From an uncultured Alistipes sp. (GTDB taxonomy: Bacteria; Bacteroidota; Bacteroidia; Bacteroidales; Rikenellaceae): DNA of 42,190 nt. The stretch is from positions 1 through 42,190 of the forward strand of contig CALUIK010000010.1 in the NCBI GenBank assembly GCA_944320685.1, in the 5' to 3' direction. Below, piece by piece: positions 34,095-42,190 of the stretch. The position numbers and the translations under genes were made by a program. The first letter of the stretch is position 1. Every line of letters starts with the position of its first letter. Below the pieces are notes generated by a model. The model worked only from the letters and a program-made list of their open reading frames with translations. It was not told the DNA's origin and ran no database searches.

Positions 34095-35129
34095 ATGTTC
34101 CGATTTGCAAACGGCGAACTGTTGTATCTGCTGATACTCGTTCCGGTGCTGGTGATAGTATATCTGCTGGCTGTGGGGCGTCGGCGGCGTCTTGTGGCGC
34201 GTTTCGGTAATCCCGGGCTGTTGCGCGAGCTCATGCCCGATTTCTCGCGCGGGCGCATACGCTTCAAGGCCGTGCTCTTCATCGCAGCATATACGCTGCT
34301 GGTTTTCGCGGCGGCGAGGCCGCAGTTCGGCTCGAAACTGCGCGAGGAGCACTCGCGCGGCGTGGAGATGATGCTCGTGGTCGACGTCTCCAATTCGATG
34401 ATGGCCGAGGATTTCGAGCCCAACCGCCTCGAACGTACCAAGTATGCCATCGGCAAACTCTTCGAGGGGCTGCAGCAGGAGCGCGTGGGACTGGTGGTCT
34501 TCGCGGGCGAGCCGAAGGTGCAGCTTCCCATAACGTCCGACTACCGTATGGCGCAGGCCTTCGCCAAACGTATCTCGCCTTCGCTCGTGGGCGAGCAGGG
34601 TACTGCCATCGGACGGGCGCTGGAGCAGGCTATGCTGTCGTTCTCGAGCCAGAGCGAGCAGAGCCGCGTCATAGTGCTTGTCACCGACGGCGAGAATCAT
34701 GAGGACGATGCCGTCGAGGCGGCGCGCAAGGCCGCCGAGCAGGGCATACGTATCTATACGATCGGCATCGGTACGCCTGAAGGTGCCCCGATACAGATCG
34801 ACGGCGACTTCATCAAGGACGAGAACGGCGAGATGGTGGTGTCGAAACTCGACGAGGCGATGCTCGAACAGATCGCGTCGATAACCGGCGGCGCCTACGT
34901 GCGCGCCACCAAGCAGTCGATAGGGCTTGAGGAGATCGTCAAGAGCATCGACGAGATGGAGAAGAGCGACCTTGCGACGGTGCGTTTCGAGGAGTACAAC
35001 GAACAGTACCAATATCCTCTGGCGGCGGCGCTGGTGCTGCTGGTGCTGGATGTATTCATCCTCTCGCGCCGCAACCCGCGCCTGCGCCGCTTCAACATCT
35101 TCCGCGAGCACCGCTCCGAGGAGCTGTAA
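34095..35129 (+). CDS. batB: BatB-like membrane VWA protein
   Basis: The 344-residue product has the same design as BatA: N-terminal helices (about 9-27 and 58-74), a VWA domain with MIDAS motif DVSNS (Asp97, Ser99, Ser101) and LVTDGENHEDD, and a C-terminal helix (about 310-326). The SNS form of the motif is usual for BatB. ATG 34095 is one base after the batA stop. A strong terminator 27 bases downstream closes the operon, so no batD or batE follows here. Confidence 0.9.
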   Translation: MFRFANGELLYLLILVPVLVIVYLLAVGRRRRLVARFGNPGLLRELMPDFSRGRIRFKAVLFIAAYTLLVFAAARPQFGSKLREEHSRGVEMMLVVDVSNSMMAEDFEPNRLERTKYAIGKLFEGLQQERVGLVVFAGEPKVQLPITSDYRMAQAFAKRISPSLVGEQGTAIGRALEQAMLSFSSQSEQSRVIVLVTDGENHEDDAVEAARKAAEQGIRIYTIGIGTPEGAPIQIDGDFIKDENGEMVVSKLDEAMLEQIASITGGAYVRATKQSIGLEEIVKSIDEMEKSDLATVRFEEYNEQYQYPLAAALVLLVLDVFILSRRNPRLRRFNIFREHRSEEL

Positions 35130-35155
35130 CAGCGGTGTGCGTGAGGGCAGGTTAC

Positions 35156-35185
35156 GGTCCGGAGCTTTGGCTCCGGACCTTTTTT
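35156..35185 (+). terminator. Intrinsic terminator of the moxR-bat operon
   Basis: GGTCCGGAGC (35156-35165), loop TTTG, GCTCCGGACC (35170-35179), then six T. The stem is perfect. Confidence 0.93.
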
Positions 35186-35240
35186 GTGTCTGTTTTGCTC
35201 TTTTTGGCTCGCGGCGGAGGGTTCTGTACGCTACTTTTAG

Positions 35241-35248
35241 TACCTTTG
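35241..35248 (+). promoter_or_regulatory. -7 element for the GH20 gene
   Basis: TACCTTTG matches TAnnTTTG; the leader to ATG 35280 is about 25 bases. The -33 region lacks a clear TTG. Confidence 0.55.
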
Positions 35249-35279
35249 GACGGATTACCACCCAAAACTATTGCCCGAT

Positions 35280-36866
35280 ATGAAAAATCTGCTTGTTACG
35301 CTTGTGTCGCTGCTGACGGCTGCGGCCGCAGCCGTCTCCGCTTCGGCGGCCGACCTGCCGACGATAGTCCCTGCCCCCTCCGAGGCTTCGTTCTCGGGAC
35401 GCTATGCCGTGATGGATCGCACGGCGGCGGTGTATGTCGGTGACGGGGAGCTGAATCAGGCCTACATCCTTTCGGTATTGGAGGAGGCGGGCTTCGCACC
35501 CCGTATCGTGGGCGAGAGCCGCCGTGCCGACATACGTTTCGTCACCGACCGTGCCGTGGGGCGCGACAACGCCGAACGTTACGTGCTGCGCCTCGACGAG
35601 CGCGGCATTACCGCCGAGGCCGCTACGGCGGCGGGCCTGCTGAACGCCCTGCAGACGCTGCGGCAGCTTTGTGCGGATGACGGCGCGGGTGTGCGTTACC
35701 CCTGCGGCGAGGTGGACGACGCCCCGCGCTACCATTGGCGCGCCTACATGCTCGACGAAAGCCGCCATTTCCAAGGCATGGATATGGTCAAGCGCCTGCT
35801 GGACGAGATGGCGCGGCTGAAGATGAACGTCTTTCATTGGCATCTGGTCGACGATCCCGGGTGGCGCATCGAGATACGCAAATACCCGCTGCTGACCGAG
35901 GTCGGCTCCAAGCGCGACTTCTCGCATGCCGACATTACGCCCGAGGAGTGGGACCGCCTCTATCCCGACCGCCGCAGCTACTATACGCAGAAGGAGATCT
36001 CCGAGGTGGTGCGTTACGCCGCCGCGCGCGGCATCACGGTCGTGCCCGAGATAGAGATGCCGGCGCATGCGTCGGCTTCGATTGCGGCCTATCCGTGGCT
36101 GGGGTCTACGTCGCGCCGTGAGGGCCGCGGCGTCTGGGGCGACCTCTACCAGCTGGCCGACCCCGAAGTCGAGGCCTTCCTGCACGACGTGCTGGACGAG
36201 GTGGCGGAGCTCTTCCCCTCGCGCATAATCCATATCGGCGGCGACGAGGCGGGATTCGCCCATTGGCAGAACTCGGCCGAGGTGACGGCATTCATGGAGG
36301 AGCAGGGGCTGCCGACGTGTTCCGACATGCAGCTGTGGGCGATAAACCGCATGTCGGCCTACCTCGCATCGAAGGGCATACGCATGATCGGCTGGAACGA
36401 GATTACGGGAGACAACATACGCAACGAGGCGCACGTCGAGGCGAGCCGTTCGGAGCGGCTGGCCGAGGGCGTGGTGGTGCAGTTCTGGGACGGCGACATC
36501 GCGCTTGTGAACAAGGCCATCGAGAAGGGTTACGACGTGGTCAACTCGAACCGCCTCTACACCTATCTCGACTATCCGTATGAGGCCATCTCCCTCGAAC
36601 ACGCCTATTCGTTCGACCCGCGCCCCGAGGGTTTGAGCGACGAGGCCGCCCGCCGCATCCTCGGCTCGGGATGCCAGATGTGGGGCGAGCGCACCCCTAC
36701 GCGCGAGCGGGTGTGGTTCCAGACTCTGCCGCGCCTTGCGGCCTATGCCGAGTGCGGCTGGACGGCGCCCGAACGCAAGGATCTCGGGGATTTCCGCCGC
36801 CGTGTGGCGCCGTTGCAGCAACTGTGGCGCGAGAAGGGCTATATCGTCTCGCAGCCCGTATATTGA
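35280..36866 (+). CDS. Secreted GH20 beta-N-acetylhexosaminidase
   Basis: The start is set at the ATG of MKNLLVTLVS (35280), with a type I signal peptide ending SASA (about 1-23); a TTG nine bases upstream is less likely. The 528-residue protein has the GH20b domain (about 25-140) and a TIM barrel with FHWHLVDDPGWRIEI (about 186-200). The catalytic Asp-Glu pair lies in HIGGDEAGFAHW (near 321-322). A substrate-pocket Trp segment (QMWGERTPTRERVW) sits near the end. GH20 enzymes release terminal GlcNAc or GalNAc with help from the substrate's acetamido group. It is transcribed alone and could trim host or microbial glycans. Confidence 0.96.
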   Translation: MKNLLVTLVSLLTAAAAAVSASAADLPTIVPAPSEASFSGRYAVMDRTAAVYVGDGELNQAYILSVLEEAGFAPRIVGESRRADIRFVTDRAVGRDNAERYVLRLDERGITAEAATAAGLLNALQTLRQLCADDGAGVRYPCGEVDDAPRYHWRAYMLDESRHFQGMDMVKRLLDEMARLKMNVFHWHLVDDPGWRIEIRKYPLLTEVGSKRDFSHADITPEEWDRLYPDRRSYYTQKEISEVVRYAAARGITVVPEIEMPAHASASIAAYPWLGSTSRREGRGVWGDLYQLADPEVEAFLHDVLDEVAELFPSRIIHIGGDEAGFAHWQNSAEVTAFMEEQGLPTCSDMQLWAINRMSAYLASKGIRMIGWNEITGDNIRNEAHVEASRSERLAEGVVVQFWDGDIALVNKAIEKGYDVVNSNRLYTYLDYPYEAISLEHAYSFDPRPEGLSDEAARRILGSGCQMWGERTPTRERVWFQTLPRLAAYAECGWTAPERKDLGDFRRRVAPLQQLWREKGYIVSQPVY

Positions 36867-36903
36867 CGGCGTGCGGGGCATGATGCCGCCGCGTGACAAT
36901 ATG

Positions 36904-36939
36904 AAAACCCCCGATCGGCTTGTACCGGTCGGGGGTTTT
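36904..36939. terminator. Bidirectional terminator between GH20 gene and proS
   Basis: A 15-base-pair stem (36904-36918 with 36925-36939, one T-G wobble) has AAAA on one side and TTTT on the other, so it can stop both convergent genes. Confidence 0.87.
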
Positions 36940-36963
36940 CTGTTTTGTGCCTGCGGCGCGCCG

Positions 36964-38448
36964 TCAGTAGCTGCGGGCGAAGAGTACGCGGCGGTGCGAC
37001 GGCCTGCCCGAGAAGATGCATCGGCCCTCCTCCTCTTCGGCGTCGAGCGGGATGCAGCGGATGGTGGCCTTTGTCGCTTCCTTGATCGCCACTTCGGTCT
37101 CGACGGTGCCGTCCCAATGTGCCGAGATGAAGCCGCCCTTATCGTTGAGCGTCTCGATGAACTCATCCCAAGTGTCGACGCGCGTGATCATCGACGCGCG
37201 GAAGTCGAGCGCCTTTTGGAAGATGTTATGCTGTATCTCGTCCAGAAGAGCCGCGATGCGCTCCGTAAGTCCCTGCTGCGGTACGGTCTCCTTGGTGAGG
37301 GTGTCGCGGCGTGCCAGTTCGATGGTGCCGTTCTCAAGGTCGCGGGGACCGAGAGCCAGACGTACGGGGACGCCCTTGAGCTCGTATTCGGCGAACTTGA
37401 AGCCCGAGCGTACGTTGTCCCGCGTGTCGACCTTGACGCTGATGCCGCGTGCACGCAGGTCTGCTGCAATGGCCTCCATCTTCTCGGTCATGGTCGCGAG
37501 CTGCTCGGTGCCCTTGTATATGGGCACCATAGCCACCTGTATGGGGGCGAGTTTCGGCGGCAGCACGAGGCCGTTGTTGTCGGAGTGGGCCATGATAAGG
37601 GCGCCCATGAGGCGTGTAGATACGCCCCATGACGTTGCCCACACATACTCCTGCTTGCCCTCGCGCGTGGTGTAGGTGACGTCGAACGCCTTGGCGAAGT
37701 TCTGTCCGAGGAAGTGCGACGTGCCGCTCTGCAGCGCCTTGCCGTCCTGCATCAGAGCCTCGATGGTGAGCGTGTCCTCGGCGCCGGCGAAGCGTTCGTT
37801 GGGGGACTTGTGGCCTACGATCACCGGCAGGGCCATCCACTCCTCGGCGAACGACTTGTAGACGTTGATCATCTTCATTGCCTCGGCCTCGGCCTCCTCG
37901 CGCGTGGCGTGCGCCGTGTGGCCCTCCTGCCAGAGGAACTCGGCCGTGCGCAGGAACAGGCGCGTACGCATCTCCCAGCGCACCACGTTGGCCCACTGGT
38001 TGCAAAGGATTGGGAGGTCGCGATATGAAGTGATCCAGTTCTTGTACGTATTCCAGATAATGGTCTCCGAGGTGGGGCGTACGATGAGCTCCTCCTCGAG
38101 CTTGGCGGCGGGATCCACCACGACGCCGTTGCCGTCGGGGTCGTTCTTCAGGCGGTAGTGCGTGACTACGGCGCACTCCTTGGCGAAGCCCTCGACATGG
38201 TGTGCCTCGCGCGAGAAGAACGACTTGGGTATGAAGAGCGGGAAATAGGCGTTCTCGTGCCCCGTCTGCTTGAACATGTCGTCCAGCACGCGCTGCATCT
38301 TCTCCCAGATAGCGTAACCGTAGGGTTTGATTACCATGCACCCTCTTACGGCCGAGTTCTCGGCCAGACCGGCCTTGACCACAAGGTCGTTGTACCATTT
38401 CGAGTAGTTCTCCTCGACTTTGGTGAGATCTTTAAGCTCTACTGCCAT
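36964..38448 (-). CDS. proS: Prolyl-tRNA synthetase, archaeal/eukaryotic type
   Basis: The 494-residue cytosolic class II synthetase charges tRNA-Pro. The length, lack of an editing insertion and the C-terminal zinc-like/anticodon-binding part mark the short archaeal/eukaryotic-type ProS common in Bacteroidota. Motif 2 ([20 protein letters not shown]), the proline-specific loop near HTAHAT, and RPTSETIIW are clear. The chain ends [14 protein letters not shown], the conserved Tyr end of this type. It is a single gene with a -7 element about 70 bases upstream. Confidence 0.97.
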   Translation of the reverse strand: MAVELKDLTKVEENYSKWYNDLVVKAGLAENSAVRGCMVIKPYGYAIWEKMQRVLDDMFKQTGHENAYFPLFIPKSFFSREAHHVEGFAKECAVVTHYRLKNDPDGNGVVVDPAAKLEEELIVRPTSETIIWNTYKNWITSYRDLPILCNQWANVVRWEMRTRLFLRTAEFLWQEGHTAHATREEAEAEAMKMINVYKSFAEEWMALPVIVGHKSPNERFAGAEDTLTIEALMQDGKALQSGTSHFLGQNFAKAFDVTYTTREGKQEYVWATSWGVSTRLMGALIMAHSDNNGLVLPPKLAPIQVAMVPIYKGTEQLATMTEKMEAIAADLRARGISVKVDTRDNVRSGFKFAEYELKGVPVRLALGPRDLENGTIELARRDTLTKETVPQQGLTERIAALLDEIQHNIFQKALDFRASMITRVDTWDEFIETLNDKGGFISAHWDGTVETEVAIKEATKATIRCIPLDAEEEEGRCIFSGRPSHRRVLFARSY

Positions 38449-38495
38449 ATGCTTTTGCTGTTATTCGTCGTAACGGTATCGGACACACGAAAAAA

Positions 38496-38526
38496 GGTTA
38501 CTCGTGTCCGGATGACAAAAGTAACC
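38496..38526 (-). promoter_or_regulatory. proS promoter element flanked by inverted repeat
   Basis: TACTTTTG (complement of 38516-38523) matches TAnnTTTG, predicting a start near 38510. GGTTACT (38496-38502) and AGTAACC (38520-38526) form a perfect 7-base inverted repeat across that start. A second stem, CGGACAC (38480-38486) with GTGTCCG (38504-38510), would form at the 5' end of the transcript. Confidence 0.48.
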
Positions 38527-38590
38527 ATTTTTTGCGTAACGAGTGCCACATGCACCCGCTTTTTTCGCCGCTGTGCCTTCTGTGCTGCCG

Positions 38591-40237
38591 TCAGAACTTG
38601 TATCCGAGCGTCAGGATGGCGTACTGGCGCGTGTAGTCGGTCGAGTAGAGCGGGCTGGCGGTATCCATCATGCCGGCTGCGGCGTCAAGCGCATAGTAGA
38701 GGTAGTACGACGTGTTCTTGCTGTCGAGATACTGGTACGCAAGGTCTATCGTGAAGCCTCCGAACGAGAAACCCACGCCGGCCGAGTAACAGGTCGTCTG
38801 ATAGGTGAGCGGCGTATTGTAGTACCACTCCTTGGGGTTGCGCAGCATCGAGCCGGCATAGCCGTATCCTGCGCGCAACGCGACGTTGGGCAGGGGCTTG
38901 ACCTCGGCGCCCACGCGCAGCGTGTTCGAACCCTTGAAGTTGTTGGTGAACTCCGAGCGGTAGTCCTGCTTCGAGAGGTCGAAGCCCGAGGGCAGGTTCT
39001 TTACGCGCATGCCGTTATACCAGTCGCGCTCGTAGTCGACCGAGACAACGGCCACGTTGCCGAAGGTGTACGAGGCGCCGAACATCAGGCGCGTGGGCGA
39101 TACGAAGTCCCACGTGTTGGGAGAGAGATCCTCGAGCGAAGGTGTCGTGTCGCCGCGCTGGTTGAAGTTCGAAGCCATGTATGCCTGATATTTGCGGTTG
39201 AGGAAATAGTATGTGGGGGTATGCAGCGCCACACCCAGACGCAGCGCTTCCGTAGGCCGCACGATGGCGCCTATCTTTAGGTTGACGCCCGTGCCCGACA
39301 CATTTATCGCCTGATTGTAGTCCATCCACTGTGCGGGGTTCTCCAGAGGCGTCCCGTCTCCCGCTACGGGCGTTTGCCCGTTGTAGAGATAGTCCTCGCC
39401 GTAGTAGAGCTGCCGGCGCCAGTCGACGTCCTGCAGGCCGAGCGTCGCGCCCACATAGACCATGTTGTCGATGTTCATGCCGAACGAGAGGTCGTACTCG
39501 CCGATCGAGCCCTTGCTCTCCAGACTTGCCGTGTGTCCCACGCCGGCGTTGACGCCGAGGCGCCCTGCCGTGGTCCAGTAGTCGCCGTATTCATCCGTCC
39601 CGACGTCGAGCAGGTAGGCGTTGTAGGCAAGGATGCCGCCCCAGAAGTACGAGTCCCCGTAGGCGTAGTTGAGCGCACCGTCTTTCGAGGGGAAAAGCCC
39701 CCCTTGTCCCATCATGCGCGAGAAGGCGTCCGCTATCGAACGGTAGGGCGCAGACGATGCGGCGCTCGCCGAAGAGAAGCCGTAACGGTAGTTCAGGTCG
39801 GCGACGCGGTTGTAGGCTATGCCGACGCTGAAGCTCACAACATGCGACGAGGCCCCTTCGTACAGGTTCATCACGGCGCCCACGTTGCTCATGGCCGCGC
39901 GCGTGAAAGAGTTGTCGCCCCAGTCTGCCGCGCTGTTGCGCGAGCGCTGGAAACTCAACATGGGGGTGATCGAGATGTCGCTGTGGCGGTACATGCCCAG
40001 ACCCGCAGGGTTGATGCCTATCGAGGCTATGTCGCCGCCGAGCGAGGTGAAGGCGCCGGCCATACCCATCGAACGGGCCGTGCCGAAGCCGAAATTTACC
40101 TGCGAGAGGGTGTACATGTCGTTCGACATCATGCCGTCGTGGTCCATCATCAGGCCTCCGAACCTGTATTGCGCCGCGGCGGTGCCGGCCGTGGCTATCA
40201 TAACGGCCGCGAGCGCTGTTTTCATGATACGTTTCAT
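38591..40237 (-). CDS. OmpP1/FadL-type outer-membrane protein
   Basis: The 548-residue product has a signal peptide (about 1-22, ending TAAAQ). The FadL-like N-terminal hatch (GTARSMGMAGAFTSLGGDIA, then SIGINPAGLGMYR) is the common form in Bacteroidota, often labelled hemin receptor or OMP transport protein. The rest is a long barrel with Tyr/Asn-rich loops, ending LGYKF with a C-terminal Phe. A role in uptake of hydrophobic compounds is inferred from the family. It follows the Trp/Gly-rich lipoprotein gene by 125 bases on the same strand, so the two may be co-transcribed. Confidence 0.88.
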   Translation of the reverse strand: MKRIMKTALAAVMIATAGTAAAQYRFGGLMMDHDGMMSNDMYTLSQVNFGFGTARSMGMAGAFTSLGGDIASIGINPAGLGMYRHSDISITPMLSFQRSRNSAADWGDNSFTRAAMSNVGAVMNLYEGASSHVVSFSVGIAYNRVADLNYRYGFSSASAASSAPYRSIADAFSRMMGQGGLFPSKDGALNYAYGDSYFWGGILAYNAYLLDVGTDEYGDYWTTAGRLGVNAGVGHTASLESKGSIGEYDLSFGMNIDNMVYVGATLGLQDVDWRRQLYYGEDYLYNGQTPVAGDGTPLENPAQWMDYNQAINVSGTGVNLKIGAIVRPTEALRLGVALHTPTYYFLNRKYQAYMASNFNQRGDTTPSLEDLSPNTWDFVSPTRLMFGASYTFGNVAVVSVDYERDWYNGMRVKNLPSGFDLSKQDYRSEFTNNFKGSNTLRVGAEVKPLPNVALRAGYGYAGSMLRNPKEWYYNTPLTYQTTCYSAGVGFSFGGFTIDLAYQYLDSKNTSYYLYYALDAAAGMMDTASPLYSTDYTRQYAILTLGYKF

Positions 40238-40362
40238 TGTCTGTAGTACTCTTTTCGGCCCTGCGGGCCGGTTAGTAAAATGGCTGCGGTGTCATTACAG
40301 CCGTGTGGCGCGTCTTCGACGCGTGATTCCGGACCGCGCGGCGAAGCATGTCTGGCGCGGGG

Positions 40363-41688
40363 CTAACGTCCGCGCGAGCCGCCGCCACCGCGCGAGCCGC
40401 CACCGCCACCGCCGCCGCGGGTGCTGCCACCGCCCGAGAAGCCCGACCCGTACGATCCTCCGCGGTTCGAGTTGCTGTTGAACGACGAGTTGTTGTTGAA
40501 TGAGTTGTAAGTGTTGTTGCGCCAGAGCGAATTGTCACGCTCGCGCGAGGTGTTGTTGTTGCGCAGCGACGAACTGTTGCGGTTGAAATCGGTTGTCTGC
40601 CGGTTGCGCAGCGAGGTGCTGCCTCGGCCGACCGACCCCGATACGCGCCCCGTCGTGGCGTTTTCGTCGAACGATATCGACTGCCCGCCGCGTGAGCCGC
40701 GCGAGCCTCCGTAGATGTTGCCCGACGAGGGTGAGCGGTAGGGTGTCGAGTATCCCGACCCGCGGTTCACGAACGATCCTCCCGTAGAGTTGCCTCGGCC
40801 GCCGAGCGACGAGTTGTTGCGCGAGCCGTAGTAGTTGCCGCCGCGATAGCGGTAGCCGTCGTTCCAGCCGCCCCAGTGCGGGCCGCCCCAATGTCCTCCC
40901 CAGTGGGGACCTCCCCAGTGGCCGCCCCAGTGCGGGCCCCAGCCCCAGTACGGGCCGCCCCAATGGGGGTAGTACCACGGCGAATAAATGCCGCCCCAGC
41001 CCCACCAGAGGTCGTAGCCCCAGTGCCAGCCGTAGCAGATGTTCCAGTTCCAGTCCCACCACGAGTAGTGCGGATAACCCCACCACGAGTAATACCACGG
41101 GTCATATACGCCCCAGCCGAAGTACCACGGCGAATAGAGTGCTGCCGTTACGTTGGTAGCGCCCCACGAGCCGAACATCGAGGTGATATACTTGGGCTCG
41201 ACCCACACCTCGTCGCCCGATACCATCACGTTGTAGAAGGCGGGGTCGTACGCCGTGGCAAAGGTGTAGGTGCCGCTGTAGCGCAGGTTGTAGTAGCTCG
41301 ACGGCATCCGATAGGAGAGCGATGTGAAGCCGCGCAGGCGGCGCGCATAGGCGCTCTCGTAGGTGTCGGCCACGAAACTCTCGGGCTGGTCGTCCTCGAG
41401 GACGATTACATGTGAAACGGCCGAGCCTGTCTGGCCCGACGTATATTCTTTCTCGGCAGCCTCGGCTTGTGCCTCGGCCAGCATGGCCTCCCATTCTGCC
41501 TTGCGGGCTTCGGCCTCTGCCTGCCGCGCCTCGGCTTCGGCCTTTTGCCGGTTGGCTATGGCCACCCTGTCGTGCGTAGCGTAGAGATCGTCGAATCCGC
41601 TGCCTGCAGAACCGTAGTAGGCAGTGGTGCAGCCCGCAGCGGCGAAGGCCGCAAGGGCAAGTGCCAAAAATGCTTTCAAGTCCTTCAT
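40363..41688 (-). CDS. Trp/Gly/His-rich lipoprotein with coiled coil, function unknown
   Basis: The start is set at the ATG of MKDLKAFLAL (41688), giving a compact type II signal peptide with lipobox AAAGC (Cys20); an ATG three codons earlier (41697) is the alternative. The mature protein (441 residues in all) has four zones: an Ala/Glu/Lys coiled coil (about 45-82), a folded domain (about 90-185), a zone dominated by Trp, Tyr, Gly and His that includes a tandem P-H-W-G-G repeat (about 241-274), and a Ser/Asn/Arg/Gly-rich disordered tail ending in Gly/Arg repeats. No enzyme motif is seen. I do not recognise a named family; the Trp/Gly zone suggests a surface or matrix-like protein. Confidence 0.72.
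   Translation of the reverse strand: MKDLKAFLALALAAFAAAGCTTAYYGSAGSGFDDLYATHDRVAIANRQKAEAEARQAEAEARKAEWEAMLAEAQAEAAEKEYTSGQTGSAVSHVIVLEDDQPESFVADTYESAYARRLRGFTSLSYRMPSSYYNLRYSGTYTFATAYDPAFYNVMVSGDEVWVEPKYITSMFGSWGATNVTAALYSPWYFGWGVYDPWYYSWWGYPHYSWWDWNWNICYGWHWGYDLWWGWGGIYSPWYYPHWGGPYWGWGPHWGGHWGGPHWGGHWGGPHWGGWNDGYRYRGGNYYGSRNNSSLGGRGNSTGGSFVNRGSGYSTPYRSPSSGNIYGGSRGSRGGQSISFDENATTGRVSGSVGRGSTSLRNRQTTDFNRNSSSLRNNNTSRERDNSLWRNNTYNSFNNNSSFNSNSNRGGSYGSGFSGGGSTRGGGGGGGSRGGGGSRGR
40867..40968 (-). repeat. Tandem repeat coding PHWGG/HWGG units
   Basis: About 34 codons encode alternating P-H-W-G-G and H-W-G-G units inside the Trp/Gly-rich lipoprotein gene; near-identical 12-15-base units recur in the DNA. 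Confidence 0.85.
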
Positions 41689-41840
41689 AGCGCACATAGG
41701 TTAATAATGTTTGTTATCAGTCGTTATCTGCATATCCTCTCCTGTAGTCAAAACGTATTTCCATACAGGTTTAGTATGTCCCGCGCCGCCGTCCGGTTTC
41801 AGCGCGGCAGGCTGCCGCGGGCGCGGCGCCGTTGTATATG

Positions 41841-41848
41841 CAAAAATA
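41841..41848 (-). promoter_or_regulatory. -7 element for the Trp/Gly-rich lipoprotein gene
   Basis: CAAAAATA on the plus strand reads TATTTTTG on the minus strand (TAnnTTTG), with a TTG 22 bases further upstream. The leader would be about 145 bases. Confidence 0.45.
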
Positions 41849-41944
41849 GTCAATTTTATCGAGCCGGACTCAATATCCGAGCCATTTTTGGCTGCGGGGT
41901 CAAAAAAATCGCACATGGGCGTACCAACATAAGATAAAAGTTCT

Positions 41945-41952
41945 TATCTTTG
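41945..41952 (+). promoter_or_regulatory. -7 element upstream of tRNA-Ser
   Basis: TATCTTTG matches TAnnTTTG. It would give a precursor with a leader of about 95 bases before the tRNA. Confidence 0.5.
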
Positions 41953-42053
41953 CACACCGTTTGACCGAAGACGATGCCTTGGGGCGTGCGGAGGTCGGGA
42001 CGGTAAAGTTGCAGCGGGGGGGGGATATGTAATACTCCCGAACCGAAAGTATT

Positions 42054-42140
42054 GGAGAGATGCCGGAGTGGTCGATCGGGCCGCACTCGAAATGCGGTGT
42101 ACGGGTAACTGTACCGGGGGTTCGAATCCCTCTCTCTCCG
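42054..42140 (+). tRNA. tRNA-Ser (anticodon CGA)
   Basis: The acceptor stem GGAGAGA (42054-42060) pairs with TCTCTCC (42133-42139), discriminator G at 42140. The anticodon stem CCGCA/TGCGG encloses loop CTCGAAA with anticodon CGA (reads UCG). A long variable arm (TGTACGGGTAACTGTACC) is typical of class II tRNA-Ser, and the T arm has TTCGAAT with a mostly GC stem. CCA is not encoded. AT-rich DNA begins right after the gene. Confidence 0.97.
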
Positions 42141-42190
42141 CAACAAACGCTGAAAATCAGCAGATTGCAAAACAAACACCCAGTTTTACA

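Larger units (their letters stand above)
41689..42053. other. Divergent intergenic region between the lipoprotein gene and tRNA-Ser
   Basis: These 365 bases contain a minus-strand -7 element (41841-41848), a plus-strand -7 element for the tRNA (41945-41952) and a run of nine G at 42016-42024. No protein gene is convincing. Confidence 0.65.

Noticed and set aside
32636..34531. 631-codon minus-strand frame with a Leu/Val/Ile-rich membrane-like stretch
   Set aside because: The hydrophobic stretch is only the reverse complement of the Q/N/D codon repeat.
35268..37166. 632-codon minus-strand open frame across GH20 and the proS end
   Set aside because: It crosses a bidirectional terminator and is antisense to a clear GH20 gene.
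41856..42179. Minus-strand open frames across the tRNA (residues such as ERDSNPRYS and GERGIRTPG)
   Set aside because: They are the well-known spurious translations of the strand opposite a tRNA-Ser gene; the tRNA is clear.

Overview
The window looks like a chromosomal segment of a GC-rich gut Bacteroidota, most like Alistipes (Rikenellaceae). That is my inference from the gene content, not a database match. Support: repeated Bacteroidota-type promoters (TTTG/TTG, about 20 bases, TAnnTTTG), many type II signal peptides, a MoxR/DUF58/BatA/BatB operon, OmpP1/FadL proteins, an M13 peptidase, secreted GH92/GH43/GH20 enzymes, and a chorismate dehydratase (MqnA), which points to futalosine-route menaquinone. 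Most of the window is high in GC; three patches are clearly AT-richer: 1-1475, about 22200-22750, and the sequence after the tRNA at the right end.

Layout. 1-1475: AT-rich foreign DNA carrying a membrane-anchored retropepsin-like/PDZ protein; its edge cuts an endonuclease/exonuclease/phosphatase gene after about 83 codons and carries repeats that look like recombinase arm sites. 1338-6876 (minus): truncated EEP lipoprotein, folE, rdgB, a DAACS symporter, a lipoprotein, a beta-barrel protein and a HAD hydrolase. 7357-17624 (plus): five secreted enzymes in one run (two large putative glycoside hydrolases of uncertain family, GH43, GH92, and a BSP-type metallopeptidase lipoprotein), closed by a strong terminator and without SusC/SusD or a regulator. 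17696-21100 (minus): a YbdG-like MscS channel and an M13 peptidase. 21503-23469 (plus): a probable surface lipoprotein, then a small locus made of a secreted CxxC/CxxC mini-protein with an in-frame stop in its signal peptide and a TonB-plug protein that has no barrel. 23582-24844 (minus): pgk. 25323-28894 (plus): OmpP1/FadL, mqnA, corA. 29265-35129 (plus): moxR, DUF58, a membrane protein, a TPR protein with a Q/N/D-rich linker, batA, batB. 35280-36866 (plus): GH20. 36964-41688 (minus): proS, a second FadL-type protein and a Trp/Gly/His-rich lipoprotein. 42054-42140 (plus): tRNA-Ser(CGA).

How the genes work together. The glycosidase run, the GH20 and the outer-membrane proteins fit a bacterium feeding on complex glycans. 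The MoxR-Bat operon is a cell-envelope AAA+/VWA system. folE, rdgB, pgk, proS, mqnA and corA are housekeeping. The items most worth a second look are the 22.4-23.5 kb mini-locus, the glycosidase run with its two enzymes of uncertain family, the recombination junction at 1.4 kb, the apparently leaderless folE message, and the rearranged Bat operon.
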